Assembly (NCBI GenBank): GCA_023053545.1
Contig: JAKZAN010000006.1
Span: 5,089,001-5,153,000, forward strand
Direction of reading: 5' to 3'
Length of the DNA: 64,000 bases
Origin: Lepidurus packardi
Taxonomy: Eukaryota; Arthropoda; Branchiopoda; Notostraca; Triopsidae
Shown piece after piece: positions 28,158 to 41,500 of this stretch. The notes beneath the pieces were generated by a model. It ran no database searches. It had not been told where the DNA came from and was given only the letters and a program-made list of their open reading frames with translations. The position numbers and the translations under genes were made by a program. Position 1 is the first letter of the stretch. Each line of letters begins with the position of its first letter.

Positions 28158-29232
28158 CGCAGAAATGTGTGTATTTGCTGGATCTCGGGACTCGAAACAA
28201 AAAAACAGTGGAGTGGAATGCGTGCGTGTGTCTGTGGTCTTTCGCTAGGGTTATGTGCCTCTTATAGCAGCGTTTATTATGATTTTTCCATTCTTGGCAG
28301 ATATCTATAATGCGGTGTGTTTTGCTTAGGAACTTAGAGACAAAGCAGCTCAAATGAAATAAAATTAAAATGAAACTCGATAAAGTTGACAAGTTATTTA
28401 CAAATGATCAGCCATTTCTGATCCATGATACATAAAAGCATATCGATTACAAAATTAAAACTGCCTAATATCGAGTGTAACTGAAGTATCGAAGTTTGCA
28501 TAGTATCGATAATGTTTAACTATCGAAGTATCTAATATGAACAAAGGAATACAATACTATATAATACTATACAATACATTATGAGTTAAAATATCGTCAT
28601 GCATATATTAGTTATCACCCAGAGCATGTTATATTATAGTCGTTTTTTCTGCAAGCAATGCTACTATAAATCATACACATATCGATATACGCTAGTATCG
28701 AAAAATAGGCCAAAAATATCGATTTCGTTCTTTCTTTGACATGATTTAAATAGTACCTCTGTAACAGTGGACTTTCCAAATTGCCACAGCCCGCCTACCC
28801 CAACTCGATGTAAATTTAATCGGATAAAACTTAAATAAGCAACACTGGATTCAAAACTGCCCATCTGATCTGCTTCTGATCTCCTTATACGAGCAAAGCT
28901 TATAGAAGATGCGGTTTCCGCTCTCAACTTGGAGTTCAAAGAGCGAAACACTTCTACCACGAAAGGAAGTGCTGCATTTTGTGCTTTCCCGTCAAAATCT
29001 GGCTATGACTACTCTACCAGGAAGCTACGTAAAAATAATCAACACTGTTACTTGTATTCTCCTTCAAATTTTTCCTTAAACTGTTTTATCTCTTAACCAC
29101 AATAGAATTATCTCTTAACCACAATAGAATCTCGGTTAGCGAAACCTTTTCCGTTGACTTTCTTCATAACAACTGCAACTGTTTGTAGTCCCGTTTTGTT
29201 TAGTCTCTTGAAGTTCCTTGGGAGGATTAATC
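28158..29232. other. Intergenic region, KDM7 to CLCA
   Basis: Holds the KDM7 3' UTR and an AT-rich stretch with repeated ATCGATA and TATCGAA motifs. The part up to about 28725 is copied at 43800-44340. No further gene is seen. Confidence 0.6.
28358..28363 (+). terminator. Poly(A) signal of KDM7
   Basis: AATAAA about 200 nt after the stop codon. Confidence 0.6.
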
Positions 29233-32200
29233 ATGTTTCTAATAAACTTGAGTTTTATGATCTGTGTTTGCCTTCTTATGAAAAGTAAGTTTACCACTGG
29301 GGAAGTGACGTTCGAGAATTATTCCTACAGGGAAATCGATGTGGCTATCGGAGAAAATGTACCTTACGATCCTAAACTGATTAATCAGATTAAGGTAAAA
29401 CTTAAACTTTCATTGAAATCTGTTTGATTGAAACCCTTCTTTTCTTTTTTTCACACTTCTTTTCTCATCAGGATATGTTCACTGAAGGCTCGAAAGTGCT
29501 GTTTAAAGCTACACACCAGAAAGCATACTTTGGGCAAGTGAATATATGGGTCCCACCTACTTGGGAAGTCCAAACTGAACCCAATGAAATTGACACGTCT
29601 CTGAAAGGCAAGGACAAGTGGTTTGAAGATGCCGCCTTACGTTTAGAGGCGGAGCCTCACCCTATCCATGGCGATAACCCATTCACCCTCCAACCCCGTT
29701 CGTGTGGGGAGCCCGGCCTTTACATGCACTTTACGACCAAGTATCTCAGAAACCCCAAACAACACGGAAACCCAGGTACAACTTTGATCAAGTTATAAGC
29801 TTTAACCACAATTTTGATGTAAAAAAGGGCGTGTTTTGGTTCACGAATGGGCTCACTACCGCTACGGTATCTTCAACGAATACTGTGATAGTGACGATCC
29901 TCGCCTCAAGTTCTACCACGACTCGAACCAAACCGTAACTTACTTTTATAATAAACAAACAACGTTGCAGAGTTCCTTAATTTGAATTTCTTTAATAACA
30001 GCTTAAACCCACACTGTGTCCTAGCCATGTGAAAGGCTGGTTTTACAAAAATGGTAACGAAAGTTGCACCAAGAATAGCAAAGGCTTCCCGAACAAAAAC
30101 TGCTCTTTTCACCCTGACAGCACTAGCGACGCCAACGAAAATGTGACTGTCTCGCTCATGAGCGTCCCCTATCTGAAAAACGTAACAATTCCTTTGCAAT
30201 CTGATACGCGCTTAGGAAAGAAAATGGGAAATATTAGTAAAAATTACTATTATATTAGTAAAATATTACTATTATATTAATAAAATAATTACTAACTAAT
30301 TACTAATTAATTAATTAATTATTAACTAATTACTATTATATTAGTAAAATATTACTATTTTTAGGTAGAATTTTTCTGCAATGAAGAACAACATAATGTA
30401 TTCGCCCCTACCAAACATAACGAACTCTGCAATCAAACATCTACTTGGTCCATCATAAACTCTCACTCGGATTTCAAGTAAAACTTAAACTAGAAATAAC
30501 TATAACTATAAAGCCATTAAATAAATCACTAAAAATAGTCAATAAAAAGTGTGAATTCTTTGCAATGGCTTGGAATGAATTAGGGACCTCAATGCAAGCA
30601 CCGTTTTTCCCAATACCACTCCCGAGTTCTGTATTTTCCAAAGCAAAATTCCCAAACCGAAACAATTTGTAGTGGCATTGGTGGACCTTTCCGAGACCAT
30701 GAAGAAAAAGATAGAAACCGTCCAAGCTTCTTTGAAAAGGTACGAAAGCTAACCTAATACTAAAATAAAATAATACATTTTAATATTCGAATATTTATTG
30801 TTTCTGTCGCACAAAGTTTTGTCAAGTACAGGCTACCTAGAAACATTGAATTCGCAGTCATAGGCTTTTCTGGCTTGTATGCAGAAAAAAGCATGAGGAA
30901 TTTGAAAGTTTTCCAAAATTTGACAACTGTCAAACATGTCAGACAGCAAACAGAAATACTTGAAAGTATTGACGCCATGCGTGATGAATATAATGACCAA
31001 AAGATGGCGCAGTCAATCAACAATCGTCCTACTGGCCGAGCCCTTAATAATACCCTTAAAGTAATCCTACACGTATCCTTAACTTAGTGTACCTTTACTT
31101 CAGCAAACTAATGTAAAAATCGGTGTATTGTGGATTCTTTCCTGAAAAAATAGTACCTTAAAAAGCAACTTGGCAATCTGGCCAACGCTTCCGTGTTGCT
31201 AGTTATAGACGGTGCCACAAATTTCGGCCCGTTTGTCAATGACATGATTGACAATCTGATTGAGGATGAACTGCAAGTGAACGTTGTCAGCTTAGGCCAT
31301 TCTATCCAACCAAATTTAAAGCAAAAGGTGACTTTACAGTCAAAATTAATAAAGTCAAGCTTCTCCATACAGTAGTCATTTGTTTCATTCCCCTTTCCCT
31401 CAGATTGAGGAAACTTCGGGTGCATTGTATTGCGTGGAAGTTTTGAACGATAATTCAACCATTAAGCTCCACCAATTGGACTCGGCTTTGCTGCAGGTTG
31501 CTTCTAGGATTGGTTACGACCAGCTAACTCCAGTAAAATTATTAATACCTCTCAAGTAAATGGGAAAGGAAGTAATCCAACTTTCACTAACTAGCTTCGG
31601 GAAAGTACAATAACGCTTAGTGATGGAGAAGACTGGAATGGCACTTTCGTGGCGGAAAAACTAGGCAAAGCATCGCGAACAGAAGTCTTCGTTTGTGCTA
31701 AGGAGAAAGAAGAGTTTACATTGACCAGTAAGCCTAATAATAAACCCAAACATAACTGAATTCCAAATGGTTGGTTAGTTTGGAACGCCACTGCCGAAAT
31801 CTACGGGGAATCCAGTTACTGTCATTTCACCCATGTGCAAGTGGTACACAGAATTAGATCAAAATAGTAGAGAGTCAACTTAACTTAACTAGATCAAACT
31901 AAACTAACTTAACTTAACTAGATCAAACTAAAGTATTCCATAATTAGATCGGGGAAACTTACTTTTCGCTAAACTACACCAAAACGGGTGATGGGCCTGA
32001 TAACTTGACTCTCTCAGTGATTATTAGCTCACGAAGTCACAGACATCAGCTGACTCCTGACCGAAACGTTAGGTAAGAAACTTTGTATCTGACAAGCTGA
32101 ATAACCATACATTTTTCACCTAGACAACGAGAGATTCCACCCAACATCGTTCATCCAGCGACTCCCAAAGCTTACTTGATCCTCACAAAAGGTTACTATG

Positions 32201-34927
32201 CACCCATGATCAAAGCTGAAGTCAAGTTTATAGCTTGCGCTACGAGCCTCGTCAACAATTCCTGCGAAGCTTTTGAGCTGCGCGACGACGGCCAAGGTTA
32301 CCGTCTAAGAAAGACTATTCCAAATAAAATGAGTTAATTAACGATAATAAAACAACAATTCAGGAATCGATAATTTTGCGAACGATGGGGTTTATTCTGC
32401 CGTCACAAATTACGTGAAAAATAACGGATCTTACTCGACTTCATTTACCGCTCGTAGAGTCAACGGTACTATCGTCATCCGACATAAAAGTAAAAACTGT
32501 CTAAAAAAACTCGAAGAAATGTACATAAAGCTGGACTCCATTTTTCTGAACAGAAATTCCTCAAACGGGTGCACCGAGCTTAGAAGTGCCAGACGGTGAG
32601 ATTTCTACTTTTCAATTCAACTTTCAAATTGAATTTTCAATTTCAAATTCAATTTTCAATTTCAAATTCAATTTTCAATTTCAAATTCAATTTTCAATTT
32701 CAAATTCAATTTTCAATTTCAAATTCAATTTTCAATTTCAAATTCAATTTTCAATTTCAAATTCAATTTTCAATTTCAAATTCAATTTTCAATTTCAAAT
32801 TCAATTTTCAATTTCAAATTCAATTTTCAATTTCAGATTCAATTTTCAATTTCAAATTCAATTTTCAATCTCAAATTCAATTTTCAATTTCAAATTCAAT
32901 TTTCAATTTCAAATTCAATTTTCAATTTCAAATTCAATTTTCAATTTCAAATTCAATTTTCAATTTCAAATTCAATTTTCAATTTCAAATTCAATTTTCA
33001 ATTTCAAATTCAAATTCAATTTTCAATTTCAGATTCAATTTTCAATTTCAAATTCAATTTTCAATCTCAAATTCAATTTTCAATTTCAAATTCAAATTCA
33101 ATTTTCAATTTCAAATTCAATTTTCAATTTCAAATTCAATTTTCAATTTCAAATTCAATTTTCAATTTCAAATTCAATTTTCAATTTCAAATTCAATTTT
33201 CAATTTCAAATTCAATTTTCAATTTCAAATTCAATTTTCAATTTCAAATTCAATTTTCAATTTCAAATTCAATTTTCAATTTCAAATTCAATTTTCAATT
33301 TCAAATTCAATTTTCAATTTCAAATTCAATTTTCAATTTCAAATTCAATTTTCAATTTCAAATTCCCAACTTTAGAAAACACTGGAGAAGAGCCGAGAGA
33401 TTCGGTGGACCCTAATTCAATGCTTCATGATCTGGATGAAGACTACGACTCTGAAATGGACGATATTTTTGCGAAGTACGAAGTAGAAGAAGTCGACGAC
33501 TTTTTTCGCGAAACTTCCAGCGACTCTACCAAAACTTTCAACTACTTGGCTGTGAACATCATTAAACCCGCCTATGTTCGAGATCTCACCATAATTGACA
33601 CCTCCCCCAGCAAACAGAAAAACGCCCACTTAGTGGTCAGCTTAGAGTGGACGTCTTCTGGTGACGATGAATACGAAGGCATTGGTAAGAAGACAACAAA
33701 AGAAAAGCCTTTTGGGTTAAGAAATGAAAAGTATACAAGCTATCTTCTCATTATTTATTTACTTTTCGTGGGTAGCTGATTATATTGAAATACGTTACGC
33801 CTACACTCCGGATCTCAGAAGGAATTTTGAACAAGGCAAAATCATTACTAGTAGTCATCTCAAAGAAGGATCATTAGATCCTCAGCAACCTCGTACGAAG
33901 CATTCAGTGAAGGTGGAAGTCAAGGTAAAAGAAATAAATGATAAAAGTCGGCATTTCTACACTTACCCCCACATTCTAGATACTAACCCGCGATACTAGA
34001 TACTAACCTACTAACGATTCTAGATACTAACCTACTAACCCGTGAATGAATAGCAAACGCGAACGAATGAAGTGTGCAGGCTTTCCTAGGTGACTTAGGT
34101 TGGGCTAGGTTAAAAGCTAGGCTAGGTTGGGTTAGGTTAGATTAGCCTAACCTAACCTAATCCAACCTAACTCTGATAATCTCTACAGTGCATCCTAAAG
34201 GGTCACCCACGAAAGCTTGTGCACTACGAATGGCAGTCAGACTCTTCATTCGTGGGTTAGTATCTACGGTGTGGGGAGAAAGATGACTGAAGTGCCTCAA
34301 AATCCAATTTTTCGTTGAATATTGACTTACGAAACGCTTAAGAGCGACGTGCAAGCTGAGACCATGGCCTTTGTAACGCACTTTGTGGTCCAAACGTGCG
34401 ACCAAGCTCGCAACTGTGAAAAATCGAACGTCGCCAGGGCTTACTTGCAAGTAGCCTTCCCCCCAGAGGTAGGAACACTAGGACTTGGCATCTCTACGGG
34501 CACTTTGACGCTTATAGCCATCTTTGGGATCGTATTTGTGATGGTCGTCTCCATATCGGTTGTTAAAATTACCCAATGCCAGCAAAACAAGTTGAATAAG
34601 GTATTACACATATTTTTTTACGGAAACAAATTTCGATTTTCGATTTCGGAAAGAGTATCGATTTTGATTCTAATTTTTGGTTCGTTTATCCGAATATTGT
34701 TGGGCGGAAAACAGCGAAGAAAACCCGACAAAGATTCAGGCAGTAATGTCTTCTCCAAAGGAGACACTTACTCAAATTACTCGATGGATTTCACCAAAAA
34801 TACCGAAGCGTCCGCCCAAGCTGCAGCGGTGGCCCAAGTTATCGAACAAGCGGCCAAGAAACGCAGCAAGAAAAGACAACTTAAGCAGTACGATTCTTTG
34901 TTAGCGGTAGCTGAGACTCGTGTGTGA
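29233..34927 (+). CDS. CLCA-family metalloprotease/VWA membrane protein
   Basis: Homologue of calcium-activated chloride channel regulators (CLCA), which are self-cleaving zinc proteases rather than channels. Exons: 29233-29394, 29472-29775, 29828-29934, 30002-30181, 30365-30477, 30599-30739, 30817-31060, 31154-31327, 31404-31532, 31595-31727, 31779-31840, 31948-32072, 32124-32296, 32364-32489, 32554-32595, 33376-33684, 33776-33924, 34343-34600, 34715-34927; 1047 residues, phases consistent. A signal peptide (MFLINLSFMICVCLL) is followed by the CLCA N-terminal domain with the protease motif VHEWAHYRYGIFNEY. Next come a VWA domain (FVVALVDLSETM ... LLVIDGATNF), beta-sandwich and FN3-like parts (LEWTSSGDDEY), one TM segment (TLTLIAIFGIVFVMVVSISV) and a ~90-residue basic tail. 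The first MIDAS motif reads DLSET instead of DxSxS. The exon at 31154 could start at 31166; the acceptor before 29828 is poor in pyrimidines. ATG 29233 is the only methionine that gives a signal peptide. Confidence 0.9.
32600..33365. repeat. 19-bp minisatellite, ~40 copies, CLCA intron
   Basis: Unit TTCAAATTCAATTTTCAAT, nearly homogeneous, with occasional 6-bp insertions and G or C substitutions. The unit has no stop in the + strand frames, which creates long false open frames. It lies between the 42-nt exon at 32554 and the exon at 33376. Confidence 0.97.
33965..34278. repeat. Foldback element with TTAGG-like centre
   Basis: The left arm ACCCCCACATTCTAGATACT and the right arm AGTATCTACGGTGTGGGG are inverted copies. 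Between them lie short direct repeats of GATACTAACCTACTAAC and a head-to-head block of TTAGG and CCTAA motifs (about 34085-34175). It sits in a CLCA intron. Confidence 0.65.
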
Positions 34928-35122
34928 TTTACATTCTTTCTTGCCAACGTTTTCTGACGAATTTCGTTTATACTTTTCTTTGGTTTACAACTTTCATTCT
35001 TCTAATTTTGAAGTTATACATTCTTACCTAAATATTCTGTAATTCTAGTAGTACATAGTTTCGTATTTCAACTTGCTAGTGATTCTTTTTTAGTTGGCGA
35101 AACCTGTTACCCTGTATCGAGA

Positions 35123-35128
35123 AATAAA
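35123..35128 (+). terminator. Poly(A) signal of the CLCA gene
   Basis: AATAAA 196 nt after the stop codon at 34925-34927, directly before the tRNA-like sequence. Confidence 0.6.
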
Positions 35129-35129
35129 G

Positions 35130-35199
35130 TGCCTCGCCCGGGAATCGAACCGAGGACCTTTGGGTCCCCAGTCTTGCGTGTTATCCACGCGGTCACGGC
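35130..35199 (-). tRNA. tRNA-like sequence, probably a pseudogene or SINE head
   Basis: On the minus strand the 70-nt sequence starts GCCGTGACCGCGTGGATAAC and ends GGTTCGATTCCCGGGCGAGG plus CA. The box-B consensus GGTTCGATTCC is perfect and a box-A-like GACCGCGTGGA is present. A 4-bp D stem (GCGT/ACGC) forms. The acceptor stem has mismatches and I cannot form a proper anticodon stem, so a functional tRNA is unlikely. It lies between the 3' ends of the CLCA gene and the GPCR gene. Confidence 0.45.
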
Positions 35200-35593
35200 T
35201 TATAAATGTATCGAGAAAATATAGGTAGAAAATGTGCAGCTGTGACCAACTTCTCTAAGTAGATGTCAGCACGCAAGGAATGATGGAGCCAACCTCTTTG
35301 TTTGCTTCCTAGAAGTATTCCATATGTAAGGATTTTTGGTATAAACTATTGTAACTTTTAACAAAACCGGCTATTTTTTGGGGTGAGGACAGCACTAACC
35401 AACACAGTACTTTGTATTATACACAAAACTTTCTACGGCTCGTGTATTGTCATACAAGTATTTGAAAACCACAAAGGATTTTCGAACGCAAGGGTTTGAA
35501 ATTTTCGTCCAAAGTATTGATAAAAAGCGAAGTGCTATTAGTATGAAATGGTGCATATTTAAATCTCATAGAAGAGGTAATACATGGTTTATG

Positions 35594-38500
35594 TTAGAGA
35601 TTTGATGTTTCATATTCAGAATGCTTTGGTAGTCGTTGTCTGTTTTTAAGCTCGCCGATTACCCGCGAGGGGATCGAACTAGTAGATTTGCTTAGAGCAG
35701 TCTCAGAGGTGGCGCCACCAGTACCGGTTGATGATGGTTTGGAATGTTTCACTTTGTCTACAAGTCTGTCTCTGGCTCTATCTCGGTCACTTTTTCCTTC
35801 TATGAAGTTTTGCCATTGTTGGTGAGCATTTTGTCCCCGGAATATGAAATGCACAAAAATGGCAAAGCCTTGCAGCGAATTGAAAATGCAAAAGAGGTAG
35901 CTGAAAACGACCCGTGCATGACCTATAGCTAGCAATCCGAAAATCCAAGACAATCCCATTACGAAGAAAATTACGACGCCAGTGTAATGTGTGAAGGAGC
36001 GTTTGGTCTGGGTACTTTGGATGGTCGATTTTGCACAACCCACTTTGACAATGATGATTATATACAAGGTTAAATTGATCACGCCAATCAAAGAAGCAAA
36101 CGGAAGTAAGGCATAGTAAAAGCCCCGAGGTTTCAGCCAGCAGTACTTACTGCTATCCGTATAATAATACAATTCCGTATTCCATACCAAAAGTGCGACT
36201 ACAGGAACCAAGGGCAATACCCAAGCGAACAAGGACGCTTTCAACAAGAAATATGCAGTTATAGACCCCATAACTTTCAGGAAGAGTGAATAATGGCAGT
36301 AAGCTTCCACCAGCATCCAGAAGAAGACGACCAGCATCAAGTAGTGGAGGAATGCCGCGACAAACAAACAAACACGGTCATCGCTGGTTCGATCAAAGCC
36401 TCCCAAGAAGGTAGACAACAGCAAAGCTAAAGCTAGCGAGAGTTGAAAGATTACGTGATGGCCGTAATACCCGGGTCTGGGTTGTCTCCACTTGGGGAAG
36501 ATCGTGTAAGTAACTAGGACTCCAATACAGCCAAAGAGGGACAACGCGCATCCAATCTTGGTCAAAGTGTCCAGAATCGAGTCATGGATAGTAAGACCGT
36601 AGTCGTCGTAGGCAAAGAAAGCCGTGAAGCTTGAAAGGTGATTACATTGGCAATGCTCTAAGCCACCCATATTGCCTTGGTACGTGCAACCTTGGGTGGA
36701 CCACCCTCCATGACCGTTATCCACTTCGGGGTTCCAAAAAGCGCATACAATGCTACTTGACGAATTTGCGCTTGAACTTGTGTTAACTGCTCGGAAAGGT
36801 CGGAAGTAGATATTCACCAGCCCTGAAATATTGTAAACAGGTCCGCCTCCAACCGCCACCTGTACCATGGCGCTGTTCGCAGAATGTTTGGCTGTTCGGA
36901 GCGTGTCATGATCACCGTCGCTAGGGTTTGGACTGTAGACCTTGGCGTTTGTTTCTCTAGCTGCGACTGCAGCGTCAGCCAAACGTATATTAGGGTGATA
37001 CACAAAGGCGATCTGCGATGCGTTTATCCGGTTTACCATCAAAGTGCCCACGTTAAGTATCACCGAAGCGTCATGGTGGAGATTGTCCGTTACATCAGAT
37101 GATGAACTGCGAATGATTCTTGTGTTCGTTACGGTGTCATCCGATTCACCCAAGTTAGAAGAGTTGGCAGTGAACAGGAAAGGTGACGACCCTGTAAGTT
37201 CAGCGGTATGGCCCCGTAGTGCCGAAGCCACTAGCTTAGACGTACTTGCATTGGTGGCCGTTAGAATCTTCTCAATACCCATCAAGAGATTGGTCGATAC
37301 GTTTGGTAACCGCTGTGCATTAGCTAGGATCTCAGTGTCAAGATTGAGTACCTTTCAATAGAATCAAAAACGCAGTAAGGCCCAACTGTAAACGATACCA
37401 CTACCACAGTATAGAGGTTTACACAGTATGGTAACAGGGGTATTCTTCCAATGTTAAGGTTTTCTGACAAATCTCTGGTCCCAAGAGGATGTGAGGGTAC
37501 GAAGGCTTATATGGGGGATGGATTCCCAGACTGCCCATGTACCCTCATGTAGGCATTCCTAATCTACTAGAAAGAGGGTTCCAGAAGAGAACAAAACATT
37601 CACAAAACGGGGGACTCTCTCGGGCACTCGAGGGAGTTTTGGGCTGACGTAGCCTCCTAGCGGCAACGCGCGCATTTGAAAGTGTTTTTGGAAAAATGCC
37701 TATGCTATTTTTTGGTAATAAGTCTTAGTTCGAGTTAGGATTTACTATACACTTAAAGAAGAAAATGTAGCTGTAGCAGAAAGAGCCGTAGTTAAACGTG
37801 TTAAGATAAATACTAAACTTGCAAAAGTTAGTATCATTTAGGAATAGTTGTAAAGTACCAGTGTAATGGATAACTCCTATATAGACATAAATAGTCATAA
37901 CACATATAGACATTAATATACATGGGTATTTTATAGTATATGGGGTTAAACCTGTATACTATAAAACACCTATGTATGGGCTGCAAAAGAGACTGCCTCC
38001 TGGTGGTGCCACCTGGGTAACGCGAAATAGTCTAGAATGTGTATACGTGTTGTGCTTTGACCTAGTTAATTCATCTTTTATTTTAAGCTCACATAGTTTA
38101 AAGCAATAGATTTAAATTACGCGCTTTGTAAACCGTCGTGACCTTTTTTGAACTGCACTGGGAGGTTTGCGAATGTACCTTTTCATTTTCTGGCCTTTTA
38201 GCTGAATATTACTCTGGGGACCGAGAAGGTTGTCAGAAAACCTTAACATTGGAAGATTGCCCTGTTAGCATACTGTGTAAACCTCTATACTGTGACCACT
38301 ACCCTGAATACGACAGCGTTGGCTTACCTGTTGGATTATGCTGGCGGTCTGATTGACATTCCCTTGAGAAAACTCCGTTTCTCCTCTCGAAGCGTTCGAG
38401 AAGACTAAGGCTGTTAGTTGAACATCGGCTATGGTGGGGTCCCATTGACTGGTGACTCGTTCCAGCTCAGCCAATGCAGACGTAGCGGATTGATGAGTTG

Positions 38501-41500
38501 CAGTAATATTCAAGAGCCGCGACGTGGTTTCGGAAGGACTTGCACAGTTAAACTTACTTGACACGTTTACCAGTCGCCCTTCTGCGTTCCAAGCCTGCAT
38601 ATATTAACCACAGAACAAAAGAAGAAAACTAAACGAAAGTCGAGTTGAAGTTGAAGTATCTTACCTGTGTTGGCCCCCAGTAGGCTCCATAATAAATGTC
38701 GCCGATACATGTCCGCTGCACTAAAGAACCGCCTTCGAACACACAACCTTCTCGAGAGAACGCCGTCCTGTCTAAAGGTGTTTCGATCCACGTTAAATTC
38801 CCCAATAGACGTTCCTCCACATCTTCTAGACAGGTCACCATGCTACGTAGTGCTTCAATTCTATAGTTAGGTCTGTCTATATTGCTCATAAGAGATTTCA
38901 TATCGTGTTGCAATAGCTTGAAAGCCGTAGTCAGGTTTTCTGCCATACTGTTAACGGCCACGTGGAATCGTATCAGCAACTCTTCATAGTTCTTTGATTC
39001 GACGCCCACGCGGTCGGATTTTACGTTAACCATGAGGTGCTTCCGCAGTTCTGACGAGGAGTTATCTTTTCCAAGCTCTATCTCTTGGGAATTTCTTCGT
39101 CTCAAGTTTTCGTTTCTGATATTACTTGGCTCATACAGCTCAGCGAAACGAGCTTTGGTGATTTCGTAATAATTATAATCTTCTCTGACTGGTCTCGACC
39201 TCTCCAATGTTGCACTAGCCTGTAGAGCTTTCATTCTTAAGAGTTCTGTCTCGGGTACTATGCGAACTTGCCGAATGCGTGCGATTACTACAAATGTAAA
39301 TCGTGCTTGCCGCCAAAGTATCGTATTGGAGCGTAGAAATAGTGCAGTACTTGTCCTGGACTCGCAGTAGAAACTAGTGACATTGTCAGGGAACTCAAGA
39401 TACATTTCCATAACTTTGTCATCACCGATGGCTGAAATGTCAAGTAATAAACCATCTCCAAAGCAAACCAGTCCCGAACGGATGTATTTCCAGTCATGCT
39501 TCAGTATACTGTCCCAGTCATAGCCAGGCAACAGCCTGCCTTCTTGTGTTAGATACAATTTGAGGGCATTTCCTGTGTTATCCTTCCAAGCAAGCTTGAG
39601 GTGGTATGTTACGGGAGTTTCGGCCAGAAGTGGTAGTTTGAAATTAATTTGACACACCGCTTGGTAGAGTCTAGTTTCTGGCAAACGAAGAGTTAAAGAA
39701 TCTATGCCATTTCCTGAAGAACTGAGATAAACTCCGTGTAGGAAGTCTGTGTCATTGCTGAAGCCATATATGGGATCAGCACACTGGTTAGTTGAAGTCA
39801 TGAGGCGACACGTGGTCGAGCGTCCGCCTGACCGATGAACGCCGAACCAGGTTGGCTGAAAATCGTCAAATCGCATCCGAGTTTTGGTAGTGTTGACAAG
39901 GGTATAGCGTGCAGGTACTGCCAAGGTAGCCCCATTGTGAAACTTTTCGCATTGCAATCGGGCTTCTTCCCAAGTAAAGTTGGCTGATACATTCGGGTTA
40001 GAGGTGTGGTCTCTTAAGAGTTTATGGCACGAATTTAGGCCGAATACGTCTGCCAGAATAACGTAAAATCCACGGCACTCTGGAATGTAATAGGACGACA
40101 CTAGCTCCTGATTACTGGATACTTTTCTTGAATCGACTGGCTGTCCGCGAACGATACACAGTGTTGGGTGTTTCTTTGAGCAACTGCGGGAGGTGAGCGT
40201 TCTGGATTTTGCAGACCAAGCGAAACACAATTTGCAGGGATCAAGGTCTCCATAGTTAAGTGTTCTATTATCAGAGCCAGCATTACCGGGAAGAGAAACT
40301 TCCCAGTCGTCGTATGAGGAATAATTAGCCTGCTCTGCAAAATCTAGACAAGTCCTTGCTAGTTTTAAAAAATACAGATTTTGATTCATACCTAATGGCA
40401 TCATATATGGGTACAAAGGACCACATGGAACTCTTCGTCTTGACGGCAACCATAGCAAGTTTCCCAGAAGCTCACTCGAAGGATTAGCCCTGGTCAAATA
40501 GTCGATAGTGTTGTGTATCCATTCAGTCGGGTTAACTTGATGCAACATGGATTGCTCTGAAAGCGTTAAGATGTCGCCACCAAAGCAAGCTTCCATGGCA
40601 TCGTTCCACGTCCGAGACGGTACTTGCTTGACACAATAAGCCCCCTTCTTCTCAGCTGGGGTCGTCAGGGAATACCCCGTCTGGCAGAATGTACCCGTGG
40701 GTTTGTTCCCAGCTCTCGAACAGTTCTATTTATAAGGTTTAAAAAGCTAGAAGTGCCACCATATATGACTCTAATCCTCTTACTTGTTCTTCTGAGAAAG
40801 GTTCCACCCATTGAGCCGCAGAAATGAGTGACCCAGTACAGGTTCGAGTAACAGGAAAGTCGTTTTCATCAAGGCACCATTTTGAATGTGTGTCAGCCAT
40901 CAAGCTTGGTTTCACTTCTTTTCCAATTCCACTAACCCATATGTACGATGCACTCCTTTCCAGGGGACAGAGATCCACGGCAAAGAATTGTACCCCAATC
41001 AAAGTGTTGTTACTCAAAAGGTTTAAGAAGTATGTGATGGCATTCCGCGTGGTCGCTTGAAAAGGTAAATCCTGTTTAATGTAACTTCCACTCAAGAATT
41101 GGTTCAGTAACTCGATCCGCTCCTCGTAGTTAATTATATCTGTCAGTTCTCTTCCCTGGAATGTGTCGGTTAACAAGTAGGTAACGATAAACAGTTCAGA
41201 ATCATTCAGCTCAAACAAGCTGTTACCGACTTGCGATACCTTGAAGGCATCAGGGTCATTGTTAATCGCCTCTAGAAGCTAGAAATTTCAAATGTCTAGA
41301 AATTAACTCACCTAAAACTATCATTAGTAAGGAATACCTCTTTTATCGGCTGAGCGTAGTCCAAAGATGAAGTAGAAAAAGTCGCGTTGCGAATCCTAAT
41401 GAGCAACCCCAGTTTACCCCTAGATGGCGTAGCGACCTCAATTTCTTGGGAGCGGTTACCGTAAGCTGAGCCCAGGTACCTTACTTCACAAGCATATTTG

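Larger units (their letters stand above)
34928..35593. other. Intergenic region between convergent CLCA and GPCR genes
   Basis: Apart from the CLCA poly(A) signal and the tRNA-like sequence, I see only 3' UTR-like AT-rich DNA. No poly(A) signal for the minus-strand GPCR gene was recognised. Confidence 0.5.

Noticed and set aside
32586-33779. 397-residue open frame and an overlapping 259-residue frame rich in F, N, Q, S
   Set aside because: They are produced by the stop-free 19-bp minisatellite in a CLCA intron. Only the last part (33376-33684) is a real exon.
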